Positions 9,581-17,844 of a DNA stretch of 64,000 nt are shown here, piece by piece (within the stretch, counting starts at the first letter, position 1; every line of letters starts with the position of its first letter). Under the pieces are notes generated by a model, which was not told where the DNA came from, did no database searches, and saw nothing but the letters and a program-made list of their open reading frames with translations. The position numbers and the translations under genes are program-made. This stretch comes from Methyloceanibacter caenitepidi (GTDB taxonomy: Bacteria; Pseudomonadota; Alphaproteobacteria; Rhizobiales; Methyloligellaceae): positions 1,364,001-1,428,000 of the forward strand of contig NZ_AP014648.1 in NCBI RefSeq assembly GCF_000828475.1. Reading direction: 5' to 3'.

Positions 9581-9850
9581 ATGAAGAATTTCGTCATCGT
9601 CGCGATCGTTTCGTTCTTGGCAGGCGCGGCCCACATGGGAAGCGCCAACGCCTCCGCCTACAGCGAGGCCGTGCGCAAGCATTGCCGGGCGGACTACAAG
9701 AATTATTGCGGCGAGTATGGGCTGGAAACAAATGCCTTGCGCAACTGTATGGACCGGCACGGCGACAAGTTGTCGGACGCCTGCGTGCGTGCGCTCGTCC
9801 AGTCCGGGGAAGTAAGTCAGCGGGAAGTCGACCGGCGCAGAAAGAAGTGA
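9581..9850 (+). CDS. Small exported cysteine-rich repeat protein
   Basis: 89 aa behind GGGAGG. A signal peptide ends near SANA-SA (residue 25). The mature part carries HCRADYKNYCGEYG...NCMDRHGDKLSDAC, four cysteines in the spacing of the bacterial Cys-rich (GLG1-type) repeat, which usually forms two disulfides. Function of this family in bacteria is not established. A perfect FNR/FixK box 83-96 bases upstream suggests induction under low oxygen by the FixK encoded at 13122. The tail is strongly basic (RREVDRRRKK-like). Confidence 0.75.
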   Translation: MKNFVIVAIVSFLAGAAHMGSANASAYSEAVRKHCRADYKNYCGEYGLETNALRNCMDRHGDKLSDACVRALVQSGEVSQREVDRRRKK

Positions 9851-9897
9851 CGCTAGAATCGCTAAGCGGGCAGATGAGCCTTTAGGGAGAAACATCC

Positions 9898-10251
9898 ATG
9901 ACAAAGCACGAACGGCTTCTCGGCATCGCCGCCGCCCTGCTTCTGACGCTGCTTAGCGTCAGCGCCGTGGTCGCCGGCGACTGGGCGGGGAAGTATGTGA
10001 CCGAGGATACGAAGGGCAACACCTTCACGATCACCCTCGCGGCCGATTCCAAAGCGCATGGCGAGAAGCAGGGCCATGTCCTCGAAGGGGAGTGGTCGGT
10101 GGACGGCGCAAGCGCCGTCATCAAATGGACCACCGGCTGGACGACGAAACTCACCCAGGACGGGGACGGCTACACCAAAACTGCCTATCGGCCCGGGGCG
10201 CAGGTCACGGACGAAGGGGCGAAGGCAACCCCCGTCAAGCGGGTCGATTAG
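9898..10251 (+). CDS. Small secreted protein, lipocalin-like size, unknown function
   Basis: 117 aa, preceded by AGGGAGAAAC. Signal peptide MTKHERLLGIAAALLLTLLSVSAVVAG, cleaved near VAG-DW. The mature 90 residues contain alternating beta-type stretches (GKYVTEDTKGNTFTITL, HVLEGEWSVDG, VIKWTTGWTTKL) resembling a small META/lipocalin-like barrel that binds or displays something in the periplasm; the family is not recognised. It is 47 bases after the Cys-rich gene and may be co-transcribed from the same FixK-controlled promoter. Confidence 0.65.
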   Translation: MTKHERLLGIAAALLLTLLSVSAVVAGDWAGKYVTEDTKGNTFTITLAADSKAHGEKQGHVLEGEWSVDGASAVIKWTTGWTTKLTQDGDGYTKTAYRPGAQVTDEGAKATPVKRVD

Positions 10252-10312
10252 GGCACCTTAGGAACCGACGCTCGGCCTTCGCGCGGCGCGCGAAAGTGCT
10301 AATCTCCGGGTG

Positions 10313-11854
10313 ATGCATGGACCTGTGCCGAACAAGCGTCCCCTCGGCTCAGTAGAGCGGTTGCGGCGTGCGATACTCAGCCCCGAGACGGGCGCCGTAC
10401 ATTATGGCGTGGCCGTCGCGGCCGTGGTGGGCATGGCCTGCCTTGCCTGGGGGCTGTATCCGTGGCTTGAAGGGCGCGCGTCCTTCCTCATTTTCATCCC
10501 TGGTCTGGCCATTGCGGCCGGTTTCGGCGGTATCGGTCCGGGCTTTCTCGCAACATTTCTGTCGGCGGCAATCGGCTATGCACTGATTCCGCACAGCACG
10601 GCGGCCATTCCGGATCTGGCCGAGCTCGGCATTTTCACCGGTGTGGGGATCGGGATTGCCTGGCTGGGCGAGCTGCTGCGCCGCACGCGCCTGCGCAGCC
10701 GCCGCAGTGCCAAGGAAGTCCGCGCGCGCGAGGCTCATCTGCGCTCAATCCTGGACACCGTTCCCGATGCGACCGTGGTCATTGACGAGACCGGCATGAT
10801 CCGCTCCTTCAGCGCCGCGGCCGAGCGCCTCTTTGGACATAAGGAAATAGAGGTTGCCGGCAAGAACGTGGCTATGCTGATGCCTTCGCCGTTCCGCGAC
10901 GAGCATGATTCTTATATCTCGCGTTACCTCGAAACGGGGCAGAAGCGCATCATCGGCTTCGACCGGGTGGTGACCGGGGAACGCAAGGACGGATCCACAT
11001 TCCCGATGAAGCTCGAGGTCGCGGAAATGCGATCGGGCGAGCAGCGGTTCTTCACCGGCTTCATACGCGACCTGACCGAACGTCAGAGAACGGAGAAGCA
11101 GCTTCAGGATCTGCAGACCGAGCTGGCGCGGCTATCCCGCCTGACTGCCATGGGCGAGATGGCCTCGACCCTGGCGCATGAAGTCAATCAGCCGCTGACG
11201 GCCATCTCCAACTACCTACAAGGCTGCAACCGGCTGCTGGAATCCATCGAGGACCAGAAAGTCGCCATGGTGCGCGAGGCGTTGGCGGCCACGACGAAGC
11301 AGACCCTGCGCGCCGCCGATATTATCCGGCAACTCCGCGATTTCGTGACGCACCACGAAACGATCCGCCATCCTGAGGACATCAACGATCTTGTCGAGGA
11401 GACCAGCGCCTTGGCCCTGATCGACGCCAAGGACGAGGGCGTGAAGCCGAGCTTTCAGTTCGATCGGTCTGTCTCGAACGTGATGGTCGTCAAGGTCCAG
11501 ATCCAGCAGGTTCTGCTGAACCTGATGCGCAACGCCATCGAGGCGATGGAAGGGTGTGACCCGAAAGTCCTATTGGTTTCGACGTCCCGCTCCCCCACGG
11601 ATACGTACGAGACGGGGGAGCCTATGGTGCAGGTCATGGTCGCCGATACCGGGAGCGGTCTCTCAGAGGAGATCGCCGATCAGCTCTTTCAGCCCTTCGT
11701 CACGACCAAGGCCAATGGCATGGGTGTGGGCCTGTCGATATCCAAGCGCCTGGTCGAGGCGCACGGAGGGCGCATGTGGGTCGAGAAGAATCCCGGTGGC
11801 GGCACGGTGTTCCGGTTTACGCTGGAGCCGGCCGAAGGCGAGGACGCGGCGTGA
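10313..11854 (+). CDS. fixL: Oxygen-sensing haem-PAS histidine kinase FixL
   Basis: 513 aa from ATG 10313 (a GTG lies directly before it). Order: four membrane helices (DUF4118-type, residues 30-115), PAS domain 140-260, DHp and HATPase. The PAS domain keeps the FixL haem signature [22 protein letters not shown]: His198 aligns with the proximal His200 of Bradyrhizobium FixL, and Arg218, twenty residues on, with the distal Arg220. H-box [14 protein letters not shown] has His289; G1/G2 boxes are DTGSGL and [17 protein letters not shown]. Loss of O2 from the haem turns on autophosphorylation and transfer to FixJ. Its stop overlaps the fixJ start (TGATG). Confidence 0.93.
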   Translation: MHGPVPNKRPLGSVERLRRAILSPETGAVHYGVAVAAVVGMACLAWGLYPWLEGRASFLIFIPGLAIAAGFGGIGPGFLATFLSAAIGYALIPHSTAAIPDLAELGIFTGVGIGIAWLGELLRRTRLRSRRSAKEVRAREAHLRSILDTVPDATVVIDETGMIRSFSAAAERLFGHKEIEVAGKNVAMLMPSPFRDEHDSYISRYLETGQKRIIGFDRVVTGERKDGSTFPMKLEVAEMRSGEQRFFTGFIRDLTERQRTEKQLQDLQTELARLSRLTAMGEMASTLAHEVNQPLTAISNYLQGCNRLLESIEDQKVAMVREALAATTKQTLRAADIIRQLRDFVTHHETIRHPEDINDLVEETSALALIDAKDEGVKPSFQFDRSVSNVMVVKVQIQQVLLNLMRNAIEAMEGCDPKVLLVSTSRSPTDTYETGEPMVQVMVADTGSGLSEEIADQLFQPFVTTKANGMGVGLSISKRLVEAHGGRMWVEKNPGGGTVFRFTLEPAEGEDAA

Positions 11855-12477
11855 TGCCTGCCAATCCTATCGTGCATATCGTCGATGACGACGAGGCGGT
11901 TCGCCAGTCCTTGGCGTTCATGCTCGGTTCGGCGGGCCTTCCCGTTCGGCTCTACGATTCGGCCGGCGCATTTCTGGATGCCCTCGATCCGATGGTGTGC
12001 GGATGTCTCGTCACGGATGTCCGCATGCCGGATATGACGGGGATCGAGCTGCTCGGCCGGGTGAAAAGCAAAGCGCATTGCCTGCCGGCGATCGTCATTA
12101 CGGGACACGGCGACGTTCCGCTTGCCGTCGAAGCCATGAAGGCCGGCGCGGTGGACTTCATAGAGAAGCCCTTCGAGGACGCGGTGCTGCTCAGGGCGGT
12201 GGAATCGGCGCTCAAAACCGCCGGTGGGGATGGTGACACCCAAATGCAGGAGGTCATGAGTCGGCTTTCAACCCTATCGGAGCGTGAGCGCCAGGTTCTT
12301 GAAGGCTTGGTGGCGGGCCAGGCGAACAAGGTCATCGCCGCTGCTTACGGCATCAGTCCGCGAACAGTTGAAGTCTATCGTGCGAATGTCATGACCAAGA
12401 TGCAGGCGAAGAGTCTGTCTGAACTCGTGCGAATGGCGGTACGTGCCCATGTCGGGCCAGCCTCCGACACAGGCTAG
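11854..12477 (+). CDS. fixJ: Response regulator FixJ
   Basis: 207 aa from the ATG overlapping the fixL stop. Receiver domain with acidic residues DDD 11-13, phospho-acceptor Asp55 in VTDVRMPDMTG and the conserved Lys in DFIEKPFE. The C-terminal LuxR/FixJ-type HTH runs about 137-195 (LSERERQVLEGLVAGQANKVIA...RTVEVYRANVM). Phosphorylated by FixL at low oxygen, it activates fixK-type promoters. A FixJ-like element is present in front of fixK at 13028. Confidence 0.93.
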   Translation: MPANPIVHIVDDDEAVRQSLAFMLGSAGLPVRLYDSAGAFLDALDPMVCGCLVTDVRMPDMTGIELLGRVKSKAHCLPAIVITGHGDVPLAVEAMKAGAVDFIEKPFEDAVLLRAVESALKTAGGDGDTQMQEVMSRLSTLSERERQVLEGLVAGQANKVIAAAYGISPRTVEVYRANVMTKMQAKSLSELVRMAVRAHVGPASDTG

Positions 12478-12514
12478 CAATGGATAGCCAGCTGTTTTCA
12501 ATGTCGATTTCCAT

Positions 12515-12528
12515 TTGACGTGGCTCAA
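12515..12528 (+). promoter_or_regulatory. FixK-type box upstream of the orphan receiver
   Basis: TTGACGTGGCTCAA fits the FixK2-type consensus TTG[A/C]-N6-[T/G]CAA. Its centre is 83 bases before the receiver's ATG (12605), so a class II promoter would start near 12563. Confidence 0.5.
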
Positions 12529-12604
12529 TGCCGCAGGCGCGTCGCTGCCTAGACTGCGGGTGTCGGTACGGGGTGACCTGCGGGACGAGGGCGGACGTTG
12601 GGGA

Positions 12605-13015
12605 ATGAGGCATATGAGCCAGGGTGGTACGGTGCTGATCGCCGTTGGTGACGGGACTCTTGCCGACAGCATGCGGTTTTCGTTGGAGTTAGAAGGATAT
12701 GAGACACGTTTCTGCGATGAGCACGCGCTATCGCCCCTCCTGCGGGCGCCCTGTATCCGCAGTGCCTGCGTGGTGCTGGACCAAGACGTCTTTTCGCGGG
12801 TCGCAGAAGCTGGCGACTCACAGCTTCCCTGCGATCCCTGTGTCCCGGTCATCCTCATGGTCTCCCAGAAAACCGAGCGGCTCATGGCCAAAGCCAGGAC
12901 CGGCGGGGTCACCACGGTCCTCGAAAAGCCGATCCTCGGCGGGGTCCTGTTAGAGACCATCCGGCAAGCAATTGAATCCAAAGGCAGTTCTGGCCAGCCC
13001 GTGCTGCCGTCCTGA
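12605..13015 (+). CDS. Degenerate single-domain response regulator (RrpX-like position)
   Basis: 136 aa from ATG 12605; an ATG three codons later (12614) is also possible. It has receiver-domain layout with no output domain: VLIAVGDG in place of the acidic VDDD pair (only Asp16 remains), a potential phospho-acceptor Asp59 in CVVLDQDVF, and Lys108 in VLEKPI. Loss of one acidic residue may weaken Mg2+ binding. It sits between fixJ and fixK, the place where Bradyrhizobium carries rrpX (from memory). A role as phosphate sink or modulator of FixL is inference. A FixK-type box lies upstream. Confidence 0.75.
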   Translation: MRHMSQGGTVLIAVGDGTLADSMRFSLELEGYETRFCDEHALSPLLRAPCIRSACVVLDQDVFSRVAEAGDSQLPCDPCVPVILMVSQKTERLMAKARTGGVTTVLEKPILGGVLLETIRQAIESKGSSGQPVLPS

Positions 13016-13027
13016 TTTAGGCTGGGC

Positions 13028-13043
13028 TACGTAGTTTCCCTTA
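13028..13043 (+). promoter_or_regulatory. FixJ-type activator element upstream of fixK
   Basis: TACGTAGTTTCCCTTA differs at only two positions from the TAAGTAATTTCCCTTA element I recall from FixJ-activated fixK and nifA promoters of rhizobia. It also contains CTACGTAG, close to the GTA[A/C]GTAG core of high-affinity FixJ sites. It is 79-94 bases before the fixK ATG, putting the transcription start near 13097 if the rhizobial spacing holds. Confidence 0.6.
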
Positions 13044-13060
13044 GGGAGCCGGACCGAATT

Positions 13061-13074
13061 TTGATCGAGCGCAA
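13061..13074 (+). promoter_or_regulatory. FixK-type box inside the fixK promoter
   Basis: TTGATCGAGCGCAA matches TTG[A/C]-N6-[T/G]CAA. It lies 18 bases after the FixJ-like element, so its centre would be near -30 relative to the start predicted from that element. That position favours repression, i.e. negative autoregulation. Confidence 0.5.
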
Positions 13075-13121
13075 ACATCTCTATCTCTGACGTCAGTCAA
13101 ATAAGCCTTCCGGGGGTTATC

Positions 13122-13802
13122 ATGCTGACGCCAAATCCCGCCGTCGAACTTTCTCAGACTCAGATGCCGCCCGCGCCGCCGGTGTTTCCGCAGCCGCGCG
13201 ACGAAGGTGACTTCCACACATCGAGCGTCCCGCTCAATTTCGCCCGCAACAGTGAGATTTTTGCCGAGGGCGAAAGCGCTGGCTACGTCTACAAGATCGT
13301 CTCGGGCGTCGTTCGCGTATCGAAGCTTCTGCCGGACGGACGCCGGCAGATCAGCGCCTTCCACCTTCCGGGCGATATGTTCGGCTTCGAGGTGGACGAC
13401 GTGCACCACGTCTCGGCCGAGGCGATCGGGCCCGTAAAGGTCCTCGCCTACAAATGGCAGAGCCTGCTCAGCAACACGTCGTCGAGTGGCTTCGTCCACG
13501 AACTACTCAACCGCACCATGATCGGCCTCCGGCAGACACAGGATCATCTGCTGCTGCTCGGCCGGAAGAACGCGCTGGAGCGGCTGGCAGCGTTTCTCAT
13601 CGAGATGGTGCGCCGCACGGGTTCGGATCGCTCGCTGCAGCTGGCCATGCCACGACACGATATCGCGGACTATCTCGGGCTGACCCTTGAGACGGTGTCC
13701 AGGATGTTTGCCGAACTGAAAGACGCCGGTATCATCAAGCTCGAATCGGCCCGGCAGGTGTCGGTGCTCGACATGCAGAAGCTGGAGGCAATGGCTACAT
13801 GA
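13122..13802 (+). CDS. fixK: Crp/Fnr-family transcription regulator FixK
   Basis: 226 aa. The N-terminal cAMP-binding-like beta roll spans about 40-150 (EIFAEGESAGYVYKIVSGVVRVSKLLPDGRRQISAFHLPGDMFGFE). A Crp-type HTH follows at 178-220 (MPRHDIADYLGLTLETVSRMFAELKDAGII), whose E-SR recognition residues fit TTGAT-type boxes. It lacks the N-terminal Fe-S cysteines of Fnr, so it is the FixK class controlled through FixLJ rather than a direct O2 sensor. FixJ and FixK sites precede it. Its stop overlaps the next start (ATGA). Confidence 0.92.
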   Translation: MLTPNPAVELSQTQMPPAPPVFPQPRDEGDFHTSSVPLNFARNSEIFAEGESAGYVYKIVSGVVRVSKLLPDGRRQISAFHLPGDMFGFEVDDVHHVSAEAIGPVKVLAYKWQSLLSNTSSSGFVHELLNRTMIGLRQTQDHLLLLGRKNALERLAAFLIEMVRRTGSDRSLQLAMPRHDIADYLGLTLETVSRMFAELKDAGIIKLESARQVSVLDMQKLEAMAT

Positions 13803-14158
13803 TTTTTCGCGGATCTCGGCAATCGCTTGGCGTTAGCGCGCTCCTGGCAGTCGGACTGCTGGTTGGTTTTGCTTCGGCGGCGCAAGCGGAAGAGCCGGTC
13901 GCGAACAAGCAGCGTCTCGAACAAGGCCGGGCGCTCGCCGACAGCGTCTGCTCGAATTGCCACCTAGTCTCCGGCGACCAGACGAAAGCCGTCGCTGACG
14001 TGCCGAGTTTCCAAGAAATTGCAGATCAGCCCGGTCAGACCGAGGGCGCGATCATGGCACGGATCGCCATCCCCAAGCATCCGATGCCCGTCATTCCGAT
14101 CACCAAAAACGAGCTCGAGGACGTCGCAGCCTACATCATGAGCTTGCGAACCGAATAA
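13799..14158 (+). CDS. Small periplasmic c-type cytochrome coupled to fixK
   Basis: 119 aa beginning at an ATG that overlaps the fixK stop codon. Signal peptide ends AAQA-EE near residue 31. One haem motif CSNCH (residues about 51-55) and a downstream axial Met candidate in KHPMPVIPIT give a class I mono-haem cytochrome c of about 9 kDa. It lies between fixK and ccoN, so it is co-expressed with the regulator. It could donate electrons to the cbb3 oxidase; that role is inferred from position only. Confidence 0.85.
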   Translation: MIFRGSRQSLGVSALLAVGLLVGFASAAQAEEPVANKQRLEQGRALADSVCSNCHLVSGDQTKAVADVPSFQEIADQPGQTEGAIMARIAIPKHPMPVIPITKNELEDVAAYIMSLRTE

Positions 14159-14201
14159 GCAGCAAGCGAACGATCCTACTATCGTATGGGATCGCCGAAG
14201 C

Positions 14202-14215
14202 TTGCGCTGGATCAA
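14202..14215 (+). promoter_or_regulatory. FixK box in front of ccoN
   Basis: TTGCGCTGGATCAA matches the FixK2-type consensus with a perfect ATCAA half-site. Class II spacing predicts a start near 14250, leaving a leader of about 100 bases before the ccoN ATG. Confidence 0.7.
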
Positions 14216-14349
14216 GGTAGGCCGGCAGCGGTCGGCGTGTAACGAATGTGTACGGAACCGCGACGGCTGACGCGGCTCTGATGACGCTTCCGGGGCTCGG
14301 CGCCGCCGGTGGGGGTCTGGGCAAGGCTTGAGATTAAGGGGTTGGGAAC

Positions 14350-16023
14350 ATGGCCGCATCGACTCAGCGCGATGAGTGGAAAGCGCTATCGGATATTCTC
14401 GCGATTGGGGCCGCGGCGTTTCTCGTTATTATCGGTCTCGTCCTTGCGATAGCAGGAGACGGCTTGGCCATGAAGTTTCATGGCTGCGTCCTGCTTGGCG
14501 CATCGGGCCTTGCACTTCTTTATATGCTGACTCAGTTCGTCGAGGCGCGTGAGCCGGCGGACACGACCGGATACGCGGATGGCGTCGTCCGGGCCGGCGT
14601 CATCGCGACGGTATTCTGGGGCATAGCCGGGTTTGTCGTGGGCGATCTTATTGCCTGGCAACTGGCGTTTCCCGCGCTGAACTTCGATCTGCCGTGGACA
14701 AGCTTCGGGCGTCTGCGGCCGCTCCACACATCTGCCGTGATCTTTGCCTTCGGCGGCAACGCCCTGATCGCGACCTCGTTCTACGTCGTGCAGCGCACCT
14801 GCCGCGCGCGGTTGGCGGGCAAATGGTCCCCGTGGTTCGTGTTCTGGGGCTATCAGCTGTTCATCGTTCTGGCGGCCACCGGTTATCTGCTCGGCGTCAC
14901 GCAGAGCAAGGAATACGCAGAGCCTGAATGGTATGTGGATCTGTGGCTGACCCTCGTTTGGGTGGTCTATTTCCTCGTCTTCATCGGCACCATCGCCAAG
15001 CGCAAGGAGCCGCACGTCTACGTCGCCAACTGGTTCTACCTGGCGTTCATCGTCACCGTCGCCATGCTGCACATCGTCAACAATCTGGCGGTGCCGGTGT
15101 CGCTGCTCGGGACGAAGAGCTACATCCTGTATTCAGGCGTCCAAGACGCCATGACCCAGTGGTGGTACGGCCATAACGCGGTGGGTTTCTTCCTGACGGC
15201 CGGCTTCCTCGGCATGATGTACTACTTCGTGCCGAAACGCGCCGAGCGGCCCATCTATTCGTACCGCCTGTCGGTGGTCCATTTCTGGTCGCTGATCTTC
15301 ATCTACATCTGGGCCGGCCCGCACCACCTGCATTACACGGCTTTGCCGGACTGGGCGCAGACGCTCGGCATGACCTTTTCGATCATTTTATGGATGCCGT
15401 CTTGGGGCGGCATGATCAACGGCCTCATGACGCTGTCTGGTGCCTGGGACAAGCTGCGCACCGATCCGGTCATTCGCATGCTGATCGTGGCCGTCGCCTT
15501 CTACGGCATGTCGACCTTCGAAGGCCCGCTGATGAGCATCAAGTCTGTGAACTCGCTGTCTCACTACACGGACTGGACCATCGGTCACGTGCATTCCGGT
15601 GCGCTCGGTTGGGTGGCCTTTATCAGCTTCGGCGCGATCTACTGCCTCGTGCCCTGGCTTTGGCACCGCAAGGCGCTCTACTCGCAGCGTTTGGTCGAGT
15701 GGCACTTCTGGATCTCGACGCTCGGCATCGTGCTCTACATCACATCCATGTGGGTCTCGGGGATCCTGCAAGGGTTGATGTGGCGGGCCTACAACTCGCT
15801 CGGCTTCCTCGAATACTCCTTCGTGGAGACGGTTGAGGCCATGCACCCGTTCTACATCATCCGGGCCATCGGCGGACTGCTCTTCGTCATTGGCGCGCTG
15901 TTGATGGCGTACAATTTGTGGCGCACGGTCCGCGGCGATGAGCCTGTCGATGCGACCGATCAACCGCCCGTCGCCGCGGCTCCCGAGTTCCGCCCTGGCG
16001 AATACACGGCGCCGGCGGAGTAG
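14350..16023 (+). CDS. ccoN: cbb3-type cytochrome c oxidase subunit I
   Basis: 557 aa, about 12-14 membrane helices. The haem-copper oxidase fold is clear: [59 protein letters not shown] with the CuB/haem ligand His, [15 protein letters not shown] with the His pair for CuB, and [14 protein letters not shown] with haem b ligands. Those motifs define CcoN, the catalytic subunit of the high-affinity oxidase. It is the first gene of ccoNOQP and sits behind a FixK box. The C-terminal 25 residues are Pro/Ala-rich and cytosolic. Confidence 0.96.
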   Translation: MAASTQRDEWKALSDILAIGAAAFLVIIGLVLAIAGDGLAMKFHGCVLLGASGLALLYMLTQFVEAREPADTTGYADGVVRAGVIATVFWGIAGFVVGDLIAWQLAFPALNFDLPWTSFGRLRPLHTSAVIFAFGGNALIATSFYVVQRTCRARLAGKWSPWFVFWGYQLFIVLAATGYLLGVTQSKEYAEPEWYVDLWLTLVWVVYFLVFIGTIAKRKEPHVYVANWFYLAFIVTVAMLHIVNNLAVPVSLLGTKSYILYSGVQDAMTQWWYGHNAVGFFLTAGFLGMMYYFVPKRAERPIYSYRLSVVHFWSLIFIYIWAGPHHLHYTALPDWAQTLGMTFSIILWMPSWGGMINGLMTLSGAWDKLRTDPVIRMLIVAVAFYGMSTFEGPLMSIKSVNSLSHYTDWTIGHVHSGALGWVAFISFGAIYCLVPWLWHRKALYSQRLVEWHFWISTLGIVLYITSMWVSGILQGLMWRAYNSLGFLEYSFVETVEAMHPFYIIRAIGGLLFVIGALLMAYNLWRTVRGDEPVDATDQPPVAAAPEFRPGEYTAPAE

Positions 16024-16033
16024 GGAGAGACCA

Positions 16034-16768
16034 ATGAGCTGGGGAAAACACGAGGTCCTGGAAAAAAGCCCGATGCTGATGCTGATCGGCATCCTCATCG
16101 TGGTGAGCATTGGCGGTCTGATCGAGATCGCGCCGCTGTTCTGGCTGAGTTCCACAGTTGAGAAGGTGCAAGGCATGCGGCCGTACTCGCCGCTGGAGCT
16201 GGCAGGGCGCAACATCTATGTGCGCGAGGGCTGCTATCTATGCCACAGCCAGATGATCCGTTCGCTGCGCGACGAGGTCGAACGCTACGGTCATTACAGC
16301 CTGGGCGCCGAGAGCATGTATGACCATCCGTTCCAATGGGGATCCAAGCGTACGGGCCCCGACTTGGCGCGGGTCGGCGGCAAATATTCCAATGAGTGGC
16401 ACCGCGAGCACATGATCGACCCGCGCGCGGTCGTGCCGGAATCCGTGATGCCCGGCTATCCGTTCCTCGCGGAAAATGCGCTCGACTACGACGACATCCA
16501 GGATCAATTGAAGACCAACGTGGCCGTCGGAGTTCCTTATACGGAGGAGATGATCGAGTCCGCGAAGGCCGATCTCGAGGCGCAGGCTGGCAAGGACACA
16601 GGTGACGTGGAGGCGCTGCTCGCTCGCTACCCGAAGGCGCAGACCGGGCCGTTCGACGGCAATCCCGACGAAATCACCGAGTTGGATGCCCTAGTCGCGT
16701 ACTTGCAAATGCTCGGAACGCTCGTCGACTTCGCCAGCTTTGACGAAGCCGGCCCCAATCTGAGGTGA
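16034..16768 (+). CDS. ccoO: cbb3 oxidase monohaem cytochrome c subunit
   Basis: 244 aa from ATG 16034, after GGGAGAG and 10 bases past ccoN. One N-terminal membrane anchor (residues 14-38) is followed by a periplasmic domain with a single haem motif CYLCH at 67-71. [30 protein letters not shown] and VMPGYPFL are the standard CcoO landmarks, the last holding the axial Met. It passes electrons from CcoP to CcoN. Confidence 0.96.
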   Translation: MSWGKHEVLEKSPMLMLIGILIVVSIGGLIEIAPLFWLSSTVEKVQGMRPYSPLELAGRNIYVREGCYLCHSQMIRSLRDEVERYGHYSLGAESMYDHPFQWGSKRTGPDLARVGGKYSNEWHREHMIDPRAVVPESVMPGYPFLAENALDYDDIQDQLKTNVAVGVPYTEEMIESAKADLEAQAGKDTGDVEALLARYPKAQTGPFDGNPDEITELDALVAYLQMLGTLVDFASFDEAGPNLR

Positions 16769-16778
16769 GGACGGGACG

Positions 16779-16955
16779 ATGGATTACGAACAAGTTGCTT
16801 CGATCAGCCAGGTAGCCGCGCTCATCTTCTTCATCGTGCTTTTCGCCGGTGTCGTTCTGTACGCCTTTTGGCCCGGCAACAAGAAGCGCTTCGATGAGGC
16901 GGCGAAACTGCCTTTGGAAGACGACCCAGAGTCCGACAACGGGAAAGACAGCTGA
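16779..16955 (+). CDS. ccoQ: cbb3 oxidase small subunit CcoQ
   Basis: 58 aa, too short for simple ORF cut-offs. It begins MDYEQVASISQVAALIFF, has one membrane helix (about 10-30), then the CcoQ turn YAFWPGNKKRFDEAAKLPL and an acidic tail. It lies 10 bases after ccoO and 3 bases before ccoP. CcoQ stabilises the assembled oxidase. Confidence 0.93.
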   Translation: MDYEQVASISQVAALIFFIVLFAGVVLYAFWPGNKKRFDEAAKLPLEDDPESDNGKDS

Positions 16956-16958
16956 GCC

Positions 16959-17825
16959 ATGGCCAAGAAGGACACCAACACCTCGGAGGACGTCGGAACC
17001 ACCGGTCACGAGTGGGACGGCATTGAGGAATGGAACAATCCGCTGCCCAAGTGGTGGCTGTACGTCTTCTATGCGACGATCGTATGGGCGATCGGCTATT
17101 GGATTGTCTATCCGGCCTGGCCCACGGCCTCGTCCTATACGAAGGGATTCTTCGGCTACAGCCAGCGCGGCCAGGTGACGAAGGACGTGGCCGCCTCTCA
17201 AGCCGAGAAGGCGGTTTACCGTGACAAGATCGCTGCAAGCGATCTCGAGGCGATCAAGGCCGATCCGGAGTTGTTCAACTTCGCGCTGGCCGGTGGTCAG
17301 GCGGCTTTCGGCGATAACTGCGCGCCGTGCCACGGCCGTGGTGCGCAAGGGGCTTTCGGATATCCGAACCTGCGTGACGACGCCTGGCTGTGGGGCGGCT
17401 CGCTTGAGGCAATCCATCAGACCATCCAGCACGGCATTCGCGCCGAGGATTCGGCTACGCGCATGAGCATGATGCCGGCTTTCGGCAAGCTCGGCATGCT
17501 GAACCGCGAGCAGGTCTCCGACACCGCCGAATATGTGATGTCGTTGTCCGGCAACGAGGACGACGCCGAGGCGGCGGCGCGCGGCAAGGAGATTTTCGCG
17601 ACGAATTGTGCCGCTTGCCACGGTCCCGACGGCCGAGGAAACCAAGCGCTGGGCGCGCCCAATCTTACGGACGAGTTGTGGTTGTACGGCGGAGACAAAG
17701 ACACGATCGTCGAAACGATCAACTACTCCCGAGCGGGCATGATGCCGGCCTGGTCGGGGCGGCTCGACCCGGCGACGATCAAGGAGCTTGCGATCTACGT
17801 GCACTCCCTGGGTGGCGGTCAGTAG
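16959..17825 (+). CDS. ccoP: cbb3 oxidase dihaem cytochrome c subunit
   Basis: 288 aa. A cytosolic start with TGHEWDGIEEWNNPLPKWW, the usual CcoP signature, precedes one or two membrane helices (about 30-55). Two cytochrome c domains follow with CAPCH at 121-125 and CAACH at 217-221, each with a downstream Met (MMPAFGKLG, MMPAWSGRL). It receives electrons from bc1 or soluble cytochromes. ccoG starts 19 bases after its stop. Confidence 0.96.
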   Translation: MAKKDTNTSEDVGTTGHEWDGIEEWNNPLPKWWLYVFYATIVWAIGYWIVYPAWPTASSYTKGFFGYSQRGQVTKDVAASQAEKAVYRDKIAASDLEAIKADPELFNFALAGGQAAFGDNCAPCHGRGAQGAFGYPNLRDDAWLWGGSLEAIHQTIQHGIRAEDSATRMSMMPAFGKLGMLNREQVSDTAEYVMSLSGNEDDAEAAARGKEIFATNCAACHGPDGRGNQALGAPNLTDELWLYGGDKDTIVETINYSRAGMMPAWSGRLDPATIKELAIYVHSLGGGQ

Positions 17826-17844
17826 CGTCCGGGCGTACTTTGGA

